DNA of 64,000 nt from Ceriagrion tenellum (lineage: Eukaryota > Arthropoda > Insecta > Odonata > Coenagrionidae): positions 7,364,749 to 7,428,748 of the forward strand of contig OY720638.1 of assembly GCA_963169105.1 (NCBI GenBank). Direction: 5' to 3'. A model generated the notes under the pieces. The model saw only the letters and a program-made list of their open reading frames with translations. It made no database searches and was not told the DNA's origin. Shown here piece after piece: positions 48,001-63,000 of this stretch. Both the position numbers and the translations under genes were made by a program. Position 1 is the stretch's first letter; each line of letters begins with the position of its first letter.

Positions 48001-51000
48001 TAAGCTGCTCATATACTTCTTCTAAGTCATCATGTAAATGTCTACCCATAGTTTGCTGATCAACTCCACCTCTAATGTAATAAGCATCATCCTTGCCAAA
48101 CACAGTCACTTTGCCTTAATTTTTTTCTATTCCTCCTTCAGAATGAACGCAACTCTTCATTTCTCTTGGACATTTATAACTAGCATCTGTCATTCTGGAA
48201 GTCATCTGTTTCAGCATATTGTGTTTTCCTCACTCCTAGTATGTTAAACATCTACCTGATCCTCTCTGCCTTCAAATGTTTCTAAATTTTCCAACCAAGT
48301 CTTTGGGATCCCACATTCCAAACCCATTTCCTACTTATACCACCTTTGAATGCACCACCTATCTCCAACATTTCTTCTCTAGGGTACTTTGAGGTTTCAT
48401 CTGCTGGGGTAGGTGGTCAACCATTGCTTTCACTATGGCTACAGTACAGTGGTCAATTTGGTGAGCTTACAACTTGTGGGCAATCATAGCAGAGAATGAC
48501 TTTCCCCACAGATTTTCATCACCAGCACCCTCTCAGGTGAAACGACAATCATTTTCCCGCAGGACTAACATTTAGAAAAAAATGTTTGTCGCCACCAGGA
48601 AGAGGGGACACCAAATGCACTCTGGTGTAATAGGCCAACTATCCCTTGGCAAACTTATGATAGAATTTGGATAATTTTTATATTCTCAAATTGTAATGTT
48701 ATTCATCAAGTGCTGCCAGTCCTGAGGCTCATCATACCTAACATCAATTTCCAATTCTCTTTTTCCCTTTCATTCACTTTAACTCTGCTCATAGGAAAAT
48801 GAAGAATGTCATCATATTTGAATTAATTTGGATAGTAAAAATAAGATTAAATGAAAATTAGTTTGGCACAATTACCAGAAACATACTCTTAGGGATGATG
48901 GAGGTTAATTTTTTATAGAATAACACCCACCTGAAACTGAATAATCCTTTCTTGTGATAAGCAAAGATACATCCTTTCGGTGTCTTTCATGTAAAATGCA
49001 CACTTGTGCAATTGGGAGACAGGGTCATCAGCATCCAATAATGCCATTTGCTTGTCAACTTTGCGAATAATCAGTCGTGGCAATGCCATTCCAGTCACAC
49101 TGCAAACCAGTTTCACAGTACTCCCATAGTGTATATAGCCATCTCTCACTGTGAATTCTTCTGACTCCGATTCATTATCATCCACTGAAGGAGGAAAAAA
49201 AAAATCATTTCTTACACAATGTTCTCATTGTAATTGATTTTAAAACTAAAAAACATCATGACATAGCATCAGTCTTACATAGATGAATGGTAAAGGCTCC
49301 CCACTGCGTTGAACTTGCATGGAAATTGCCATTCTCCACATGCAAATACCTTGTACTAACAGTTTGAGACCTTAGTCTGTTGAACAAAGCAACTTTCGTC
49401 CCACTTGCAATGCACACTGCAATAAAAGCAATAAGTTAAATTAAAAAAAAAACATTTTGTTCAAGAGAGCAGTTAAAAATCAAAAGTAGAGCACCAAGCT
49501 TAGTTTGGGAGCCTGATTAAAAAGTAAATTGCTATTTACTATAAATTATAACAAATTTTTGATTTTCTAGAGTTTTTATATCTAGGGAAGTATTAATGCT
49601 TAGGGTTCAAGTGTCGCGACTCACACTATCAGAAATAAATACTGAAAACTAATATATCATGGTTAGTGAGTAGGTACACCAGCTGACTATAATGGATCAT
49701 CTTTATTTTCCCTTTATTCCTTAGTTCTATCATAATTTTTTTTAAACAATGGAGGTGCTGTAAATGATATATCATGTTTTTTCCCTTTCTGCTGACAAAT
49801 CCTGATCTCTACTCAAGCACCATATACACTTCTAAAACAGGACTCTGACCTTTGGATAGGGGTGTAAACATTTCATTGACCTCTTTCATTAGAAGTGTGA
49901 ACACATTGGCCTCTCCAGCATTAGCCATCTGTGTGTTATTATACACTGGTCTTCACAATTCACCCACCAGTCTGTATAATGACACACATGTGGCCACAGA
50001 CAGTCTCTGATGCCTGCCCTCAATCACCCTTGCTAACTCACACTGAAAATGTCTCCAGGAAATCAGGGTCACCAAGGAATATTTGTATTATAGGAATTTT
50101 CAAGACATTTAAAATGTTTGTGGTCATTCTTGAATGAAAGAGAGCAATAACCCCTTTCAAGGTGGAAAGGACTCCGTGTGAGCTGTGTCCCTCACACACG
50201 CAGTCAACTCTCGCTTGAATTGCACACTGCTCCAACCTGACTGCGTCCCCCACTCCTCCCTTCCCACCAAGCCCCATCTCCTATGAGGAGAAAAGGACTC
50301 GTCTCCCCCAAATTGTGGTGACACTCTCTCTTCCGACATGAATGAACCATCAGCGAGGCCTCCCATCCATTCATGCTCTCTCAGCGAGTGAACTCCTGAT
50401 AGGCAACCCATTCACACGCATTTTTATGAGCCTACATGTCAACATTTGAATTAGTCCAATCTGCTAAGAGACGGGCTTCGACACGAGTTTATCATGTCTC
50501 ATGACCAATATGCCAAGTTGAATTATGGGAAGAAGTCACAAGTGAATGAAGGGAGCAATGGAGAGGACCCATGCTCACTGATTGCTCAAAAACCAGTCAG
50601 GAATGTAGACCATCATGTATTTTGGATAAACTAATATTGTTAGTCAAAAGGTGATTCAAGATTAATGTTATATAAACAAAAGCAATGAACCTCCATTCAA
50701 ACTGTCAGCAAATATCATGTCTCTTTTTCAGTTGATTGAGTATCTTACAGTTCTACAAAGGGCAAAACAGCTGCTTCTAGAACTCCAATCTTCTTCCAAT
50801 CAATAGATCAAATTCTAAAGGTACTTGCTAAAATAAAATTTTATGCCGGTTAAAAAAATTGCCAGAAGCTAATATTGTGAAGAGATTATCATAGAGTAGG
50901 CTACAGCCTAGACCTTTCCTTTCTCTTTCTGTTTTTATCAGTGATATATGAATGCCTGTGAGTGGCTGAATGAATGAGCATATAAGTGATGCAATTATAT

Positions 51001-54000
51001 ATTAAGACTATATTATTACTCCATGTGTCTATGCAAGTGCAGCTCTACTATGGAAATAAGTAGAATCTATTTTTCTCCTTGTAAACCTTAGTCACAAACT
51101 GTGCCTCACTGGTGTAAATGATATTTTCATTATTCTATTAATATCCACAATCTACAAACATCTAAACGATGTCCATTATCTTTAAATATGTAAAATAACA
51201 AATTTCAAGAAGTAATTGTATTGAATTAGTACATAAAAATATCCTTTTATGTGTAATATAATGTAAAAATTTATGCTTTGTCACATTGTAAAAGGACTTA
51301 TGTCCGTGAATTTAAAAAAAATATTATTATATATCATTAATAACCAAACAAGAATAAATTAATGAATTATACACCCAAATCACTCCAATATAAGAGATGT
51401 TTTGGGCTTTTCCGAAGCATTCAATCCCTGTTTTATGAAAGATTCCACAATTTACATTATCATGAAGTATTTCTACTAAAAATTGCTCAGTTTAGCAATA
51501 AATGGAATGCAAATTTTACCATGCACATCAGCAGCACTTACGACATAGACCAACAACAGTTTCATAACTATTGAAAATACTATACACTATTTGATATAAT
51601 GTGTGTCAGTAAACTTACAATCTGCATTTTTTAAAGACTGCTTCTTCTTAGAAGGCTTGGATATAACTTTAATCCGCTTGCTATGAAAAACACCAATGTC
51701 ATGGCCACTACCATAAAACATCTTCACTGAAAGCATAAAATGCTTTCTTTTATCTGAGTCTGATATGTATAATGTTTTGGCTGCACAGTATTGCTAAAAT
51801 AAAAAAAACAAAAGAATTTTAGATACATGATGGACCGGTTATCAAATTGCAAAAGCAAGAGAGTTTGCTAGGTCGAGGACAAACAAGTTTTACAAACACA
51901 TGAATGCATTCATCACAAATACTAAAATTTGGCAACGTTGACCAAAGTGATGAAGAAAATCATCAAATCATAATATGTACTGAGTCTCCAGAACCATAAT
52001 TTAAAGCATTAAATGGGCTTTTCCCCCAGAAACATAAATACAGCTGACTTCCTACATAAACCATGTACTTATAGACTAAATTTCTTATAGTAAAAGACAG
52101 AAACCCACACAACCTATCAATGGGATGGTTTTATAAGACTGTGAAAGAGGCTTAGAAATACCATATAAAGGATCGATTTCCTCATGTGTGTGTGTGACAT
52201 TCACCATGAGATGATGTACACTTTTCATTAACCTGATTCTGACTGACAGTTATGGTTTTTAAGGTGAGATCAAACTGACAGTTAGATGACGTGAGCGTCA
52301 TTGATTCCAGAAAGTGCTACCTCTGGTTTTCAATCTGAGAAAACAATGAACCAGAGATGATAAAACCAGGCCTCTATGTAATTATGGTAATTACATACAG
52401 GCCTTAAGTTACAGATGTGACTATGAGAGTTTCATGACATAATGAATTTTCAAATGCATAAAAAGTTGATGCCCCAGCAGCAGAGAAAGTTGTTACAATG
52501 TTGTAGCAACATTTCAAATGTTACATTGTAACGTTAATGTTGCCACAACATTGTGGCAACATTTAAGTAACGTTGCTATATGCAGTTTTAATTTCGAATT
52601 TTCATAAAATATATCACTATGTGAATCATTCCTCCATCCATTGAAGCCATAGAACGCTCGTGTGCGGGAGATATTTTTTTGGTCGTAAGGAACCGATTTT
52701 GGACTTGGAAAAATTTCCTGGCCCCACTACTGTACACGGTTTCAGGATTGATTTTCATTTGATATATGTTTCGATTCTGTCGTACGTTGTCGATCCAGTC
52801 GATCCTTCTACCACTATCGACCTCACCAACCATATTTGTGGAACTCTTCATCATGGTGTGGTACAGTCGTGTGTGGTTGTGTTACAATCAGCCGATATTT
52901 TCTCCATCTGCATATATTGACCTCTGCCTGTTTTAATTACGATTTTTGGACATGTCTTTTCCACGCCTGTAATATTATTTTGGACCCCCACCCACCTGGA
53001 TTACTCTTTTCTACCTGACCAACGTTATTTACCCACGCCTGCCTGGACCACGATTTTGTTTTCATTGAGATATCTGACTGTCGTTTATAGTTGACCCTCC
53101 CCCACCTGGACTTTCCAAATTTATACTATTTATTATAATTCTTTTCTTTCACTGGATGGATGATCACAATTTACTCCTTCCTTCCATTTTCCTATGTTTA
53201 ATAAATGACCCAGGAGATGTAGCCTAAATAAAATGAGCTTTATTGCTTCGCTATGACTAACTGCACAGAGAGCAAAATTATAAAATTTACATGTTTTCTC
53301 AGATTAATAATTGCATATTCAGAGAGGTCTGTAACTGCTGTGTGATACTTGATAGGACTTTAGAAGTAACATCACTTTTGATGCATAAATTGTTGAAGAT
53401 GGCATATGATTCACATTTTTGTCTTTCATGGTGGTGTTTATCTGCTGTGGTGTGCCGTGAAAATTTAAATAAAAAAGATTTTTTGTTGCTAAGAAGTTTT
53501 ATGGTTCCATTGATTTTTAGTATTTTTTATTTCTCTATTAACAGAGGATAAGTGAATATGGACGTATTCCATTTACCTGAGGGAAATGGTAGTTACAGGT
53601 TAATCTTCAATAATTTTAAGTGAGGACAAATATGTGTGCCATTACCCTGCTAGAGAATTTTTTTTTCAAACATTACAATGCAATGTTGTGACAACCTGCA
53701 TGCAATGTTACTGTAACGTTGTGGCAACGTTAAGGTAACGTTGTGGCAACGTAAAGGCAACGTTGTGACAATGTGCATGCAACATTATGTAATGTTGTGG
53801 CAATATTGTGAAACGTTGTGACATTGTTTTGGTTTTCCCACTGTAACGTTGCTACTACGTTGTGACAATGTTCTCTGTTACTGGGGTTGTGCACATCCTT
53901 CAATACACCTAGGATACCTACTTATGAAAAATTAAATGTTTCCCACAACACCACAACCTTTTCCTTCTCCTTAACCCATTTTTGATAATTCAATCACCTT

Positions 54001-57000
54001 TCCTGCAATACAACATGCCTTTTACACAAACTACAGCATTCCATTATTCCGCATGTAAAATCAATCCCACAATCTCTTTCCCAACCCTCACACCTTACTT
54101 TCACCATCATCAACATTCTATTCTCCAGGTCAACTCTTTTACCATCTTTATCATTCACCTCAAGTAGACAAACGACCATATTAGCAAAGAACCAAAGACA
54201 AAAATATCCAATCACCGGCACTTCATTCGCTCATCACAGCATCCATACCTTCCCATTCAGATCCAGCTGTTGCATATCTTGGTCAGAGTTTCCTATTCCA
54301 ATGAAGGCACAGAGTTGAGCGCCTTGCTCTGACTCACCACCCTTGAGCATTTGCTCCTGCTTCAACCTCCAGCCTTCCCCATACAGGTATATGCACGGTG
54401 GTGGGCAAAAGAAACGCTTCTCATTGCCGTAAGATTTCTGCGCCACTTTGGCATGAAGAATTACAATCACCATATCATTCCTTTCCCTCAGATATTTCTT
54501 CATTGCTTCACGTGTGAGCCTCTGCTCCTTTGGTCGGTACAGCATCGACCTGAGAATGCAAAATAAGATTGTTAACATTTCACAAAACAGATGCCAAATA
54601 TCAGCAATCCATTGTGAACTTATATTTACTTATACAAGTATGTGCAAACCATTAGAATATTCTCAGATGATTTGACTATGAATTAACAAAGGGGTTTTTT
54701 TATGCTATCCATGATACTATATAAGAGCTTCTTTAGAAGTAACAATTAAACACCCACCTAAGCAGTCAACTGACGCTTCATTTCCACTGAGAATTCAAGC
54801 ATATAATTAACCCAGGAGTAATTTCTGCTTTTATCAAATTGCTTAAGTACTTAAAAGATTTTATACAAAATAAACAGACGACCATAAGTTGTTTCATCAA
54901 TTTTTCCATAGATGGACAAATAAACTATCAAAACAATATTAGACAGCAATTTTTTCAGAAACTTAACCCTTAACCAGCGAAGTACAATTCTTGTCACACA
55001 ACCAGTGACGTGTGGTTTGGGTGACCGCAATTTATTAAATATTTATAAAATGTTCCTATGACTTTTTTGTATGGTTTAAATTTTATGCCTGTCAGCACTG
55101 TCTCCAACTCATATGTAATTTTCTAAATTACTAACACTGACCATTTGTTCATGGTAAATTATTGTTTAAAACAGGGTAAAAATAATTGAAGGAAAAAAAA
55201 CAATTTATTATTAGAGTCATAAATCATTAATATGTTTCTAAGGTTGAAAATACGGTCTTAAATATTTAGTCGGTAATGTTCAATAACAATACACGATTGA
55301 GAATATTTCATTAATAATTTTTTTGATGAAATCTGCAATTGATCAAAATTACGATTTTTTTCGAAAAATCCCTCATACCTCCATATTGGCTCAGTCTTTT
55401 CAAGTCTTTCAATTTGAAACACAAGAAAGAAGCTTTTCGCTTTTTTGTGAAGGGCGCAGTCTACCTGTAGTCCTCTTCTCCAGCTTTTCAGCCTCTTCTG
55501 CCAATTCCAATGTTTAAGTGGAGAATATGTTATTTGTACCTGTCTTGGAAGCCTAGGATTGGACATTCTCGTTCTAACATTGGACTAGCTCTGCAGCTAC
55601 CTATTTTATAAAATCAAATCTAGTCATATCTTTGCTGCCTTTCGCATACTGCCAAAGCACAAAGGAGTTGACAGAGGAAATATCTTATCGTCTGAAAAAC
55701 ACAGCCATTGGCCCCCTCCTTGTCCTTCGGCTGGATGAATAGCTACAACAAATTTTATCCAATGTATCTACGCCACCCTTGGTCGCGTTCTAAAATGCTA
55801 TCAATTCTGGTTTCCCTGAGTCGAAGCCGTCGCTCTCCCTGCGGTGCATTGAGGAAACCAAACAAACAGCCCTTTTTCTCTTCGGAATATGGAAAACTAG
55901 AGTCTTGTTAGTTGAAAAATCCGTACAGTGAAGAGCCCACTATACGCCCTTTAGAGGGCCTGAATTCACTGGCTATTTTCCTTTTATATTTTCTAGTAGT
56001 GCCAACGTGCCACAGTCCTTTCCCTTTCAACTTTTCTAACAAATCAATAGATGTGAACCAATTATCCGCTGTGAAGTTTCTATGGGACCCCATGATTGGC
56101 TCTGAGAGACGAAGAACAGATTGAGCTGGCTTCGACGACTTTTGGTCTTCCTCTGACAAACCTAACCCATCAGTGTCTTTTCCTGCATATAAATACACAT
56201 TATGCAGATAACTGTTTTTTGCGTCAGTCAAGCCGTATCATTTTCAAAAAGTACTTGACTGGCTTGCTGGGGATATCCATTTTGAAGAGGCTATGACCCC
56301 TGCAATGCAAGTTGTGTTACCCAATTGTGGTTGTGGAGTTCTTTATTTGGCAGCGCAATAAATCGGAAATCGGAGCTACCGGGTCAGTTTTGTATCGGGC
56401 CATCTTTCCGCATGATTATCAAAACGGAGTCTCGTGAGAAGAGCGGAGGAATTTCTACCCTCCGTGCTCATGCATTTCGCGTAATTCCCCTCCACACACG
56501 TCCGGCGTGTGTCCTTATGTCAGACGACCGCTAGGCAGGAGAACGATGAGCACGACCGGGCGTTTACAGTACACGGGCAATAAACAGGTGGGAGTCGCCC
56601 GGGTTTTCCGACCACTAGCAAAACTCCGAACTGAAGGGTTTTCCAAGCTATTGTGGTGTAAAACCACAGTTCACTTCCTGCGAAAGTCATCTCACAAAAG
56701 CCATACCTACACCGTGGGTGGAGAAAAATAAAATCTTCAAATACAGTAAAATATCTTGGAATTACCTTAACTTCAGATATATCGTGGGCAACACACATAC
56801 AAAACATATGCGGCACAGCATTAAAGAAACTAGGTTTTGTTAAACGTATAATAGGAAGGTCCTCGGATGAAAAGGTCAAAGAGAGATGATACTTCGCTCT
56901 GGTTAGGCCACACCTCGAATATGCCGCGAGCATTTGGGACCCTGGTCATAAAGATTTAACCAAAACAACTAGCAAAATACAAAGACAAGCAGCGCGCTTC

Positions 57001-60000
57001 GTTAAAAACTGCTACGAGCGTACATATACTGTTACACAACTGTTGGAGGGATTAAGGTGGGAGCCCCTAGAGACTCGGAGGCTGCACACTAGGCTTAGGC
57101 TGCTTGAGGTATTCAGAACTGGTGTGTTTCAGAGTGACATAGAGAATACTATCATGACGCCTCACTACATTTCTAGGTCTGACAGATGTGATAAAATAAG
57201 AGAGATACTCTGCCGAACAGATAGGTACAAAAACTTGTTCTTCCCGCGCACAATAAGCGACCACAATAGAAACTGAGCCCCTCCAAATACACTCCCATAG
57301 TACATGTCACCATTTCACCTCCAAAACTTTGAAATCTTTACACGGCTGGCGACCTACCACCCCCTGCCACACGCCCATGCGGCAGTTCACGGGGTATTAT
57401 GTAGATGCAGATGTAGATGAAAACTAGCCGACAAAGATAGTCGAAAAATATCTTTCTCACGAACTTGGACGTAACGACACCTGCAGTGCGACGTTTTACT
57501 TTTTTCCTGGCCCTTTTCCATTTCTTCCTGTTGTCAAATTTGTTGTTTTGATGCACGAATCCCAAAGACTAAAGAAGAGGTCATTTACCCAAAGAAGGGC
57601 ACCAATGAATAGCCCAAGCGAGGCGTGGGCGCGCGCTATTTCGGGATTCAAAGTCATACTCCCAACATACGTGATCTGCGTACTGCTTGCAAGGAGTACA
57701 GGCATAACGATACTAAAACAGGAGATAAACCGAGGTTTTATTGTAATTGTTAACAAAATCTCTTATATGTTTCACATTTATAGGGCTATGACCGTGAAAT
57801 TTCCAAAAGAGCAGAATTTTTTTTTATTTTGCGAGCGTCATCAGCATTGTCTTGATTAACCATTCTATCTAACCGAACGCATTTTACAAAATCTATAAGT
57901 AAATTATGCACATTACGTGACTATTAAATGGTACAGACGAGGATATCTTTATTCTTATACTTTTACAATCGCATTAGTTTGCCTTTCAACCTCTTTCAGA
58001 GTCATATCCACAAACATAGCGACTAGTGATTTTCCAGTTTAGTGACGTGAGGTCTCACAGACCGCTCATTAAATTCAAATGCCATTTTACAGAAATACAG
58101 GATAAATTTATAAAATTTTGAGGATGCTACATCCTTATTAGACAAGAATGTGAAGGTAACAAGAATTACAGACGTTTTGAAAATAACTGCTTGAAAATAT
58201 TCATAATTTTATAATTGCAGCGGTCTGTCAGACCGCACGTCACCGGTTAAGAGTGAAGAGCATTAGACTCTTGGTATAACTTATCTCAAATAGCTTGCAA
58301 GTCTTTTGTAAATGCTTATAAGGACCCTCTGATGCATCGTATAGTATTATCTGAATAGAGACGGCGTGTTTGCCGTCATGAAACCTGGGAATGGTAGTTG
58401 AAATTGAAATTCAATGCACATAGGAATGGAGTACCTACTAGATTGTCGTGCGGGTTACCTATGTGCAAGGTTTGTTAAACTCCCGACGCTTGGTGGTGGC
58501 AGGATTTTTTGTACAGTGCATTACTATTTCCATACATTGTTCGACAAGATTTTGGGTTTCACTACCAATCCAGTGTGATTTTTTCACTCGACCAATGACT
58601 GTATTTATTGGTAAATATATTTTTTTTTTTTTCTGCAGGTTTTCTACATTCAGTTGCATACCTGTAGGGTAGGTCATATTTTAATTTTGCTAACTCGTGA
58701 AAAATTAAAGTCTCAAAGGGTAATGCTATCGTCTGAGGCGTATGTATAATATGGCGTATAGTGGTTTTAAAAAACCGCATCAGACAATTTACCCAAAGTG
58801 GATATGTAGATGGTAGCGTTTTTATGAAGAGAGACGACCGGTGTAATGCTGCAGAAATTTGTGGAGCAAAAGACCATTCCATTTAAGTACAATTTTTACT
58901 TGCCAAGACCTCATTCTATGTATTTTTTTATTTTTGGTGCATATCACTTCGGGTACTGTTATCCACAAATTAGGTAGGTTTGCTTCATAATTATGAACAT
59001 GTGAAGCTTTCCTGTTACTGTAGCAGAGAACATCGTGCTATGAAATAAACCACATCTTGTACGAATTCTTGCCCACGTTTATTGGTGTTTCATTTTACAC
59101 TGTTACGACAATCATAATGTCATATCATATTTATTTGTACTACTTTACCTCCGTTTTAAAAGTTATATTCACGGTAAATTCAGCCTTCGTTAATAAAACT
59201 CATATCTGAAGTTCATCAAAATTGTCAACAATAGCATTAAATCTAAATAAACATTCGTACTAATTTATGACTTGAATGTTCTAAAATTTCAGTGAATTGT
59301 TCTTCACTTAAAGCGTTAATCAGAAATTACTTGTAGGCGAGGTCTGGAAGTGTATTCTCTGTCATTTAGTTGCCAATGAATAGATTTTTACCTCCATTCA
59401 TGGATTTTCAACGTTAATTTGATTTTATTTATTGAAAACAGCTTGTCGTGAGTTATGGCGATAGTGATATAGGATACGTCCAAATGAAAAGAGAAGGACC
59501 ACTATCATAGCCATTGCAAAAATATGCCAAGAACACAAAATGAGCAGTAAAGCATGCTTAGTGCACGTAAATATCGAGGCTTCTGGTTTTTATTTAGTCG
59601 GACAACTCATCATAGACACATGCATGAAATTTGTTGAGTCTTCCGGTAACTATATCGATTTCATTTGAAAAAATTTACTTAAAAAGATTTATGTATTTGT
59701 ATCTAATCTCAATGTTCGTCCTAAGTTGGTATATACATTATAGTGGTCTTCACAACAGTAGAATTTTGTTTTGCTGAGGACGAAAACCCTGCGTGCCGCT
59801 CGAAACCGCAGTTTCTTTCTTCTTTCGTCGTTTGAAAGCTGAATAAATTTCTAATACGGGATGTTTACCGATGCATTTGGGCATTGTGGCATAAAACAAA
59901 ATCTATATCCTTTAGCTCTCATAGCAAAGGCACATCAAATAACTGTAAAATAGCCTAAAGGAATTTTACCACGCTTGATTCTACCGTAAGCATGAGAAAA

Positions 60001-63000
60001 CATTTGGGTCTGCATGGAATCAGCAAAAATGACGTCACGTTTCATTCGGTTTTTTTTCGGAGCGTGCTCGGGTAAATTCATAGCCATCAAATTTCTTTAG
60101 CTTTTAATGCCGAAGTTAATACCATTTGATGAGAAAATCGTTTACTGATAGAATTAGTTTAAGTAACAGAATCAGAATATCGAAAAAATGAAATACGTGG
60201 AAAAAACCCAATTGTGCATAAATTTTCACTAAACTTTGAATTTAACCACCATTAACAAAGTTGTTACGATATTCTTTCACTCTGTCTTTTACTTTCCGTC
60301 CTTTTTGACCAATGTATGAGATTCCGCAGTCACAAAATTTGGCTTTATACACTCCACTTTTGTCCAACCTTGCGTATTTGTCTTGCGAGTTAAAAACCAT
60401 TTTTTCAATAGTGAGAGGGTTGTGGAATGACCCACCGCGTGTTTCGTTTGATATAAGTTTATGTACTTTATAAGAAACACTCTGAATGAAAGGCAAAGTG
60501 TACTACTTCTTTTTACATTTAACTGGGGGGTGAATTGTTAACAATCACAATGCACTGCCTTCTTTTTCTCTGATTTTTTATCAGATTAGATACCTCTTTA
60601 TATCCGTTCCTGGTGGCAATTAATTTTATCGACGAAAGACCTCCATTATAATTGGCACGAGACATGGGTATATTCATAAGCTAGTGAACCATTGCTCTAA
60701 AAGAAGCTAGCTTGTGCTAGCTAGAATTATGCTTGAGCCAAAATTGTTTCCTTTTTAACGGTAGGTTTTACCTACGCACGACGGGCCTTGCTATGGGGTC
60801 ACCGATATCACCAATTCTGGCCGATATTTTTATAAATAACTTAGAACCAGAACTTTTTGAAAGGAGTATCTTTTCATCGTGAATTTCAAGTTGTATCTTT
60901 TCATCATGAATTTCACTTGTGGTACCTGAGAATTATCTAAGAGCCATGACGGTGGTAGCCAACACGGTAAACACGCCCTTAAATATGATAAAAGAAGCAA
61001 AAACAGAGGACGGACGAAGTTCCACCACGCGCCCGCCCAAAGGAGTCCAAAAAGCGCAACCTGTGAAAGGCTATCTCTCTTCACACCTCATCTCTTTGAA
61101 GAATTTTCAACCGTATTCACCAATTACTTTCCTGGTCTACCTCTTCCTCTCACACTATTCACTCCATTGTCAAACATCTCTTTCGCCACTGAAGTAAAAT
61201 GAATCTAATACAATTATTATGTTTAATAATATAAGTTCATTCATACTCACTCTAAATTCCCCTTGTAGTCGGTGTCCCCTCATTATCTTTTATTTGAAAA
61301 TAGATTGGATTTTGCCGATTAAAGTCCTAGAGATACAAATGTTAGTAACTTTTCTCTTAGTTTTTAACGTTTTACTTCGATATTTAAAAAAATTTAAGCT
61401 ATTAGACTTTTCTAAAACATAAAGAAAGAAAGTTCTTTACAATTGGTTGCTTTCATGAGCTCTTTTACCAGTTTTAGACCTCTGCTAATTTCGAAGGTCG
61501 GCCTTACACACTTGAGATTTGAGTTTACTGATCTGAGCATAACGGGGCCAGAATTTGTATAATATTACTAGCCCGACTCCTCTAGTAATATTGTACTAAT
61601 ATATTCTACCAAATTGCTCCCTCATAATAAGTCTCCTCGCGACTAAATCTCCCTCTCTACTAACTATTTACCTGGAGTTCACTCCCTCCGACAAATTACT
61701 AAAAACCTCTACCCTACCTCTCTGACAACCTCACCACTTCTAAAGTTTTACCCCGCTGTTCCTCTCTCACATTGAGACGCCCCCTAACCTTTCTGCCCTC
61801 TTTAAAATCACCGAACCTCCTTCCAAATCAATCTTTACCACTGATAAATCCCCTCAGACACCGTGGAATCGCCTCCGATGCAAAACTGTGGCATCCATAT
61901 CACCCAGCCTATGCCTGACAAATTCCTTGCTTTTCTTCTGCCTTCCGTCCCCTCACCTTCGTGCATCACAAATAATATTGTTTATATCCTCCTCTGCCAA
62001 TTATGCCTCAGTTTTTACATCGGCCTCACGACCTCTGCTCTCAATATCTGGATGATATGCCACCGTACCAGCTGCAACGATCTGCCCTCCCTCTCCGCAT
62101 CCCTTCCGGTAGCCACCCACTTTCCTCCCACAACTCAACTTTCAATAATACTTTTAAGGTGGGTATTCTCGCCTCCTTCCCCCCCTCTGCCTCTATCCTC
62201 CAACTTAAAGACCTTGAGTCCACATGCATATATTTTTTTCAAGCCTTCTGTCCACCGGGACTCAATAAATCACACTAACCTCCTCCATCACTTCCAATCA
62301 GGCCAAACTATTTCATTTCAAATTTCTAACAGCTATTTTTGGACTAATAGCTATTTTTTAACAACTGCAGCATATATCGCCCGGTCTAGATGTGCTGTCA
62401 CAAATTTGTAACAAAACATAGTTCAAAATTTTCATTGTGGGACACCGGCTCAAGAAATTACACCACACCTTCCTCCAATCAACCTCAATGTTTTTCTTAA
62501 GTGTCTTTTTCAGTTAACAATAAAGCAATCAAGTCACATGGTTGAAGATTACGTGTAAAAAATGTGAAAAAATGAGTTTATATTTAAAACATGATTTCAG
62601 AACTTCTTTCCAAAATATATTTTTGAGCGTGACGAGGATTTTATTTCGAAAAAAAGAACTTATAAACAATTACGTCTCTTTACGCTGGAAAATGCTACAT
62701 ATAGCAAACCATGCACAAAAACCTGGTTTTTCAAATCCACGCCAACATATTCAAGTCTCTGAACTTGAGATATTCCAATGATATAACTTCAAATAAATTT
62801 AGTAGGTATCTTTATTTCTATTACTGTATTCAATAGGAAAATAGGCGAAACTTTAAAAAAGCTTCAAATACCTCAGAAACTAATAAATGTAAAAATATGC
62901 AACAAGGGATCAGAGGTATTTCGATTTGTCCAAATGCGTACTTACAAAGCGTATTTCCAAACCTACTATTTGCAAAAAATATTCAAGCGTGATTAATTTG

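Larger units (their letters stand above)
54970..58250 (-). mobile_element. piggyBac-like element with TTAA ends and nested LINE
   Basis: TTAA occurs at both ends (54970-54973 and 58247-58250). The right end, reverse complemented, reads TTAACCGGTGACGTGCGGTC and continues TGACAGACCGC. The left end reads TTAACCAGCGAAGTAC, and 28 bp further in AACCAGTGACGTGTGGTTTG then GGTGACCGC. A third copy of the GTGACGTG.GGTCT.ACAGACCGC motif lies at about 58040. Terminal plus internal inverted repeats at unequal spacing are typical of piggyBac. Transposase fragments on the minus strand lie at 57496-57756 and 55590-56290, interrupted by a LINE fragment. Dead, but both edges are preserved. Confidence 0.8.

Noticed and set aside
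49931..50411. GC-richer segment with an 84-residue frame as a possible extra Su(H) exon
   Set aside because: Its frame has no CSL similarity, and the flanking exons already join in phase without it.
56520..56933. 137-residue minus-strand frame
   Set aside because: It is largely antisense to the LINE C-terminal region, which has clear conserved text on the plus strand.
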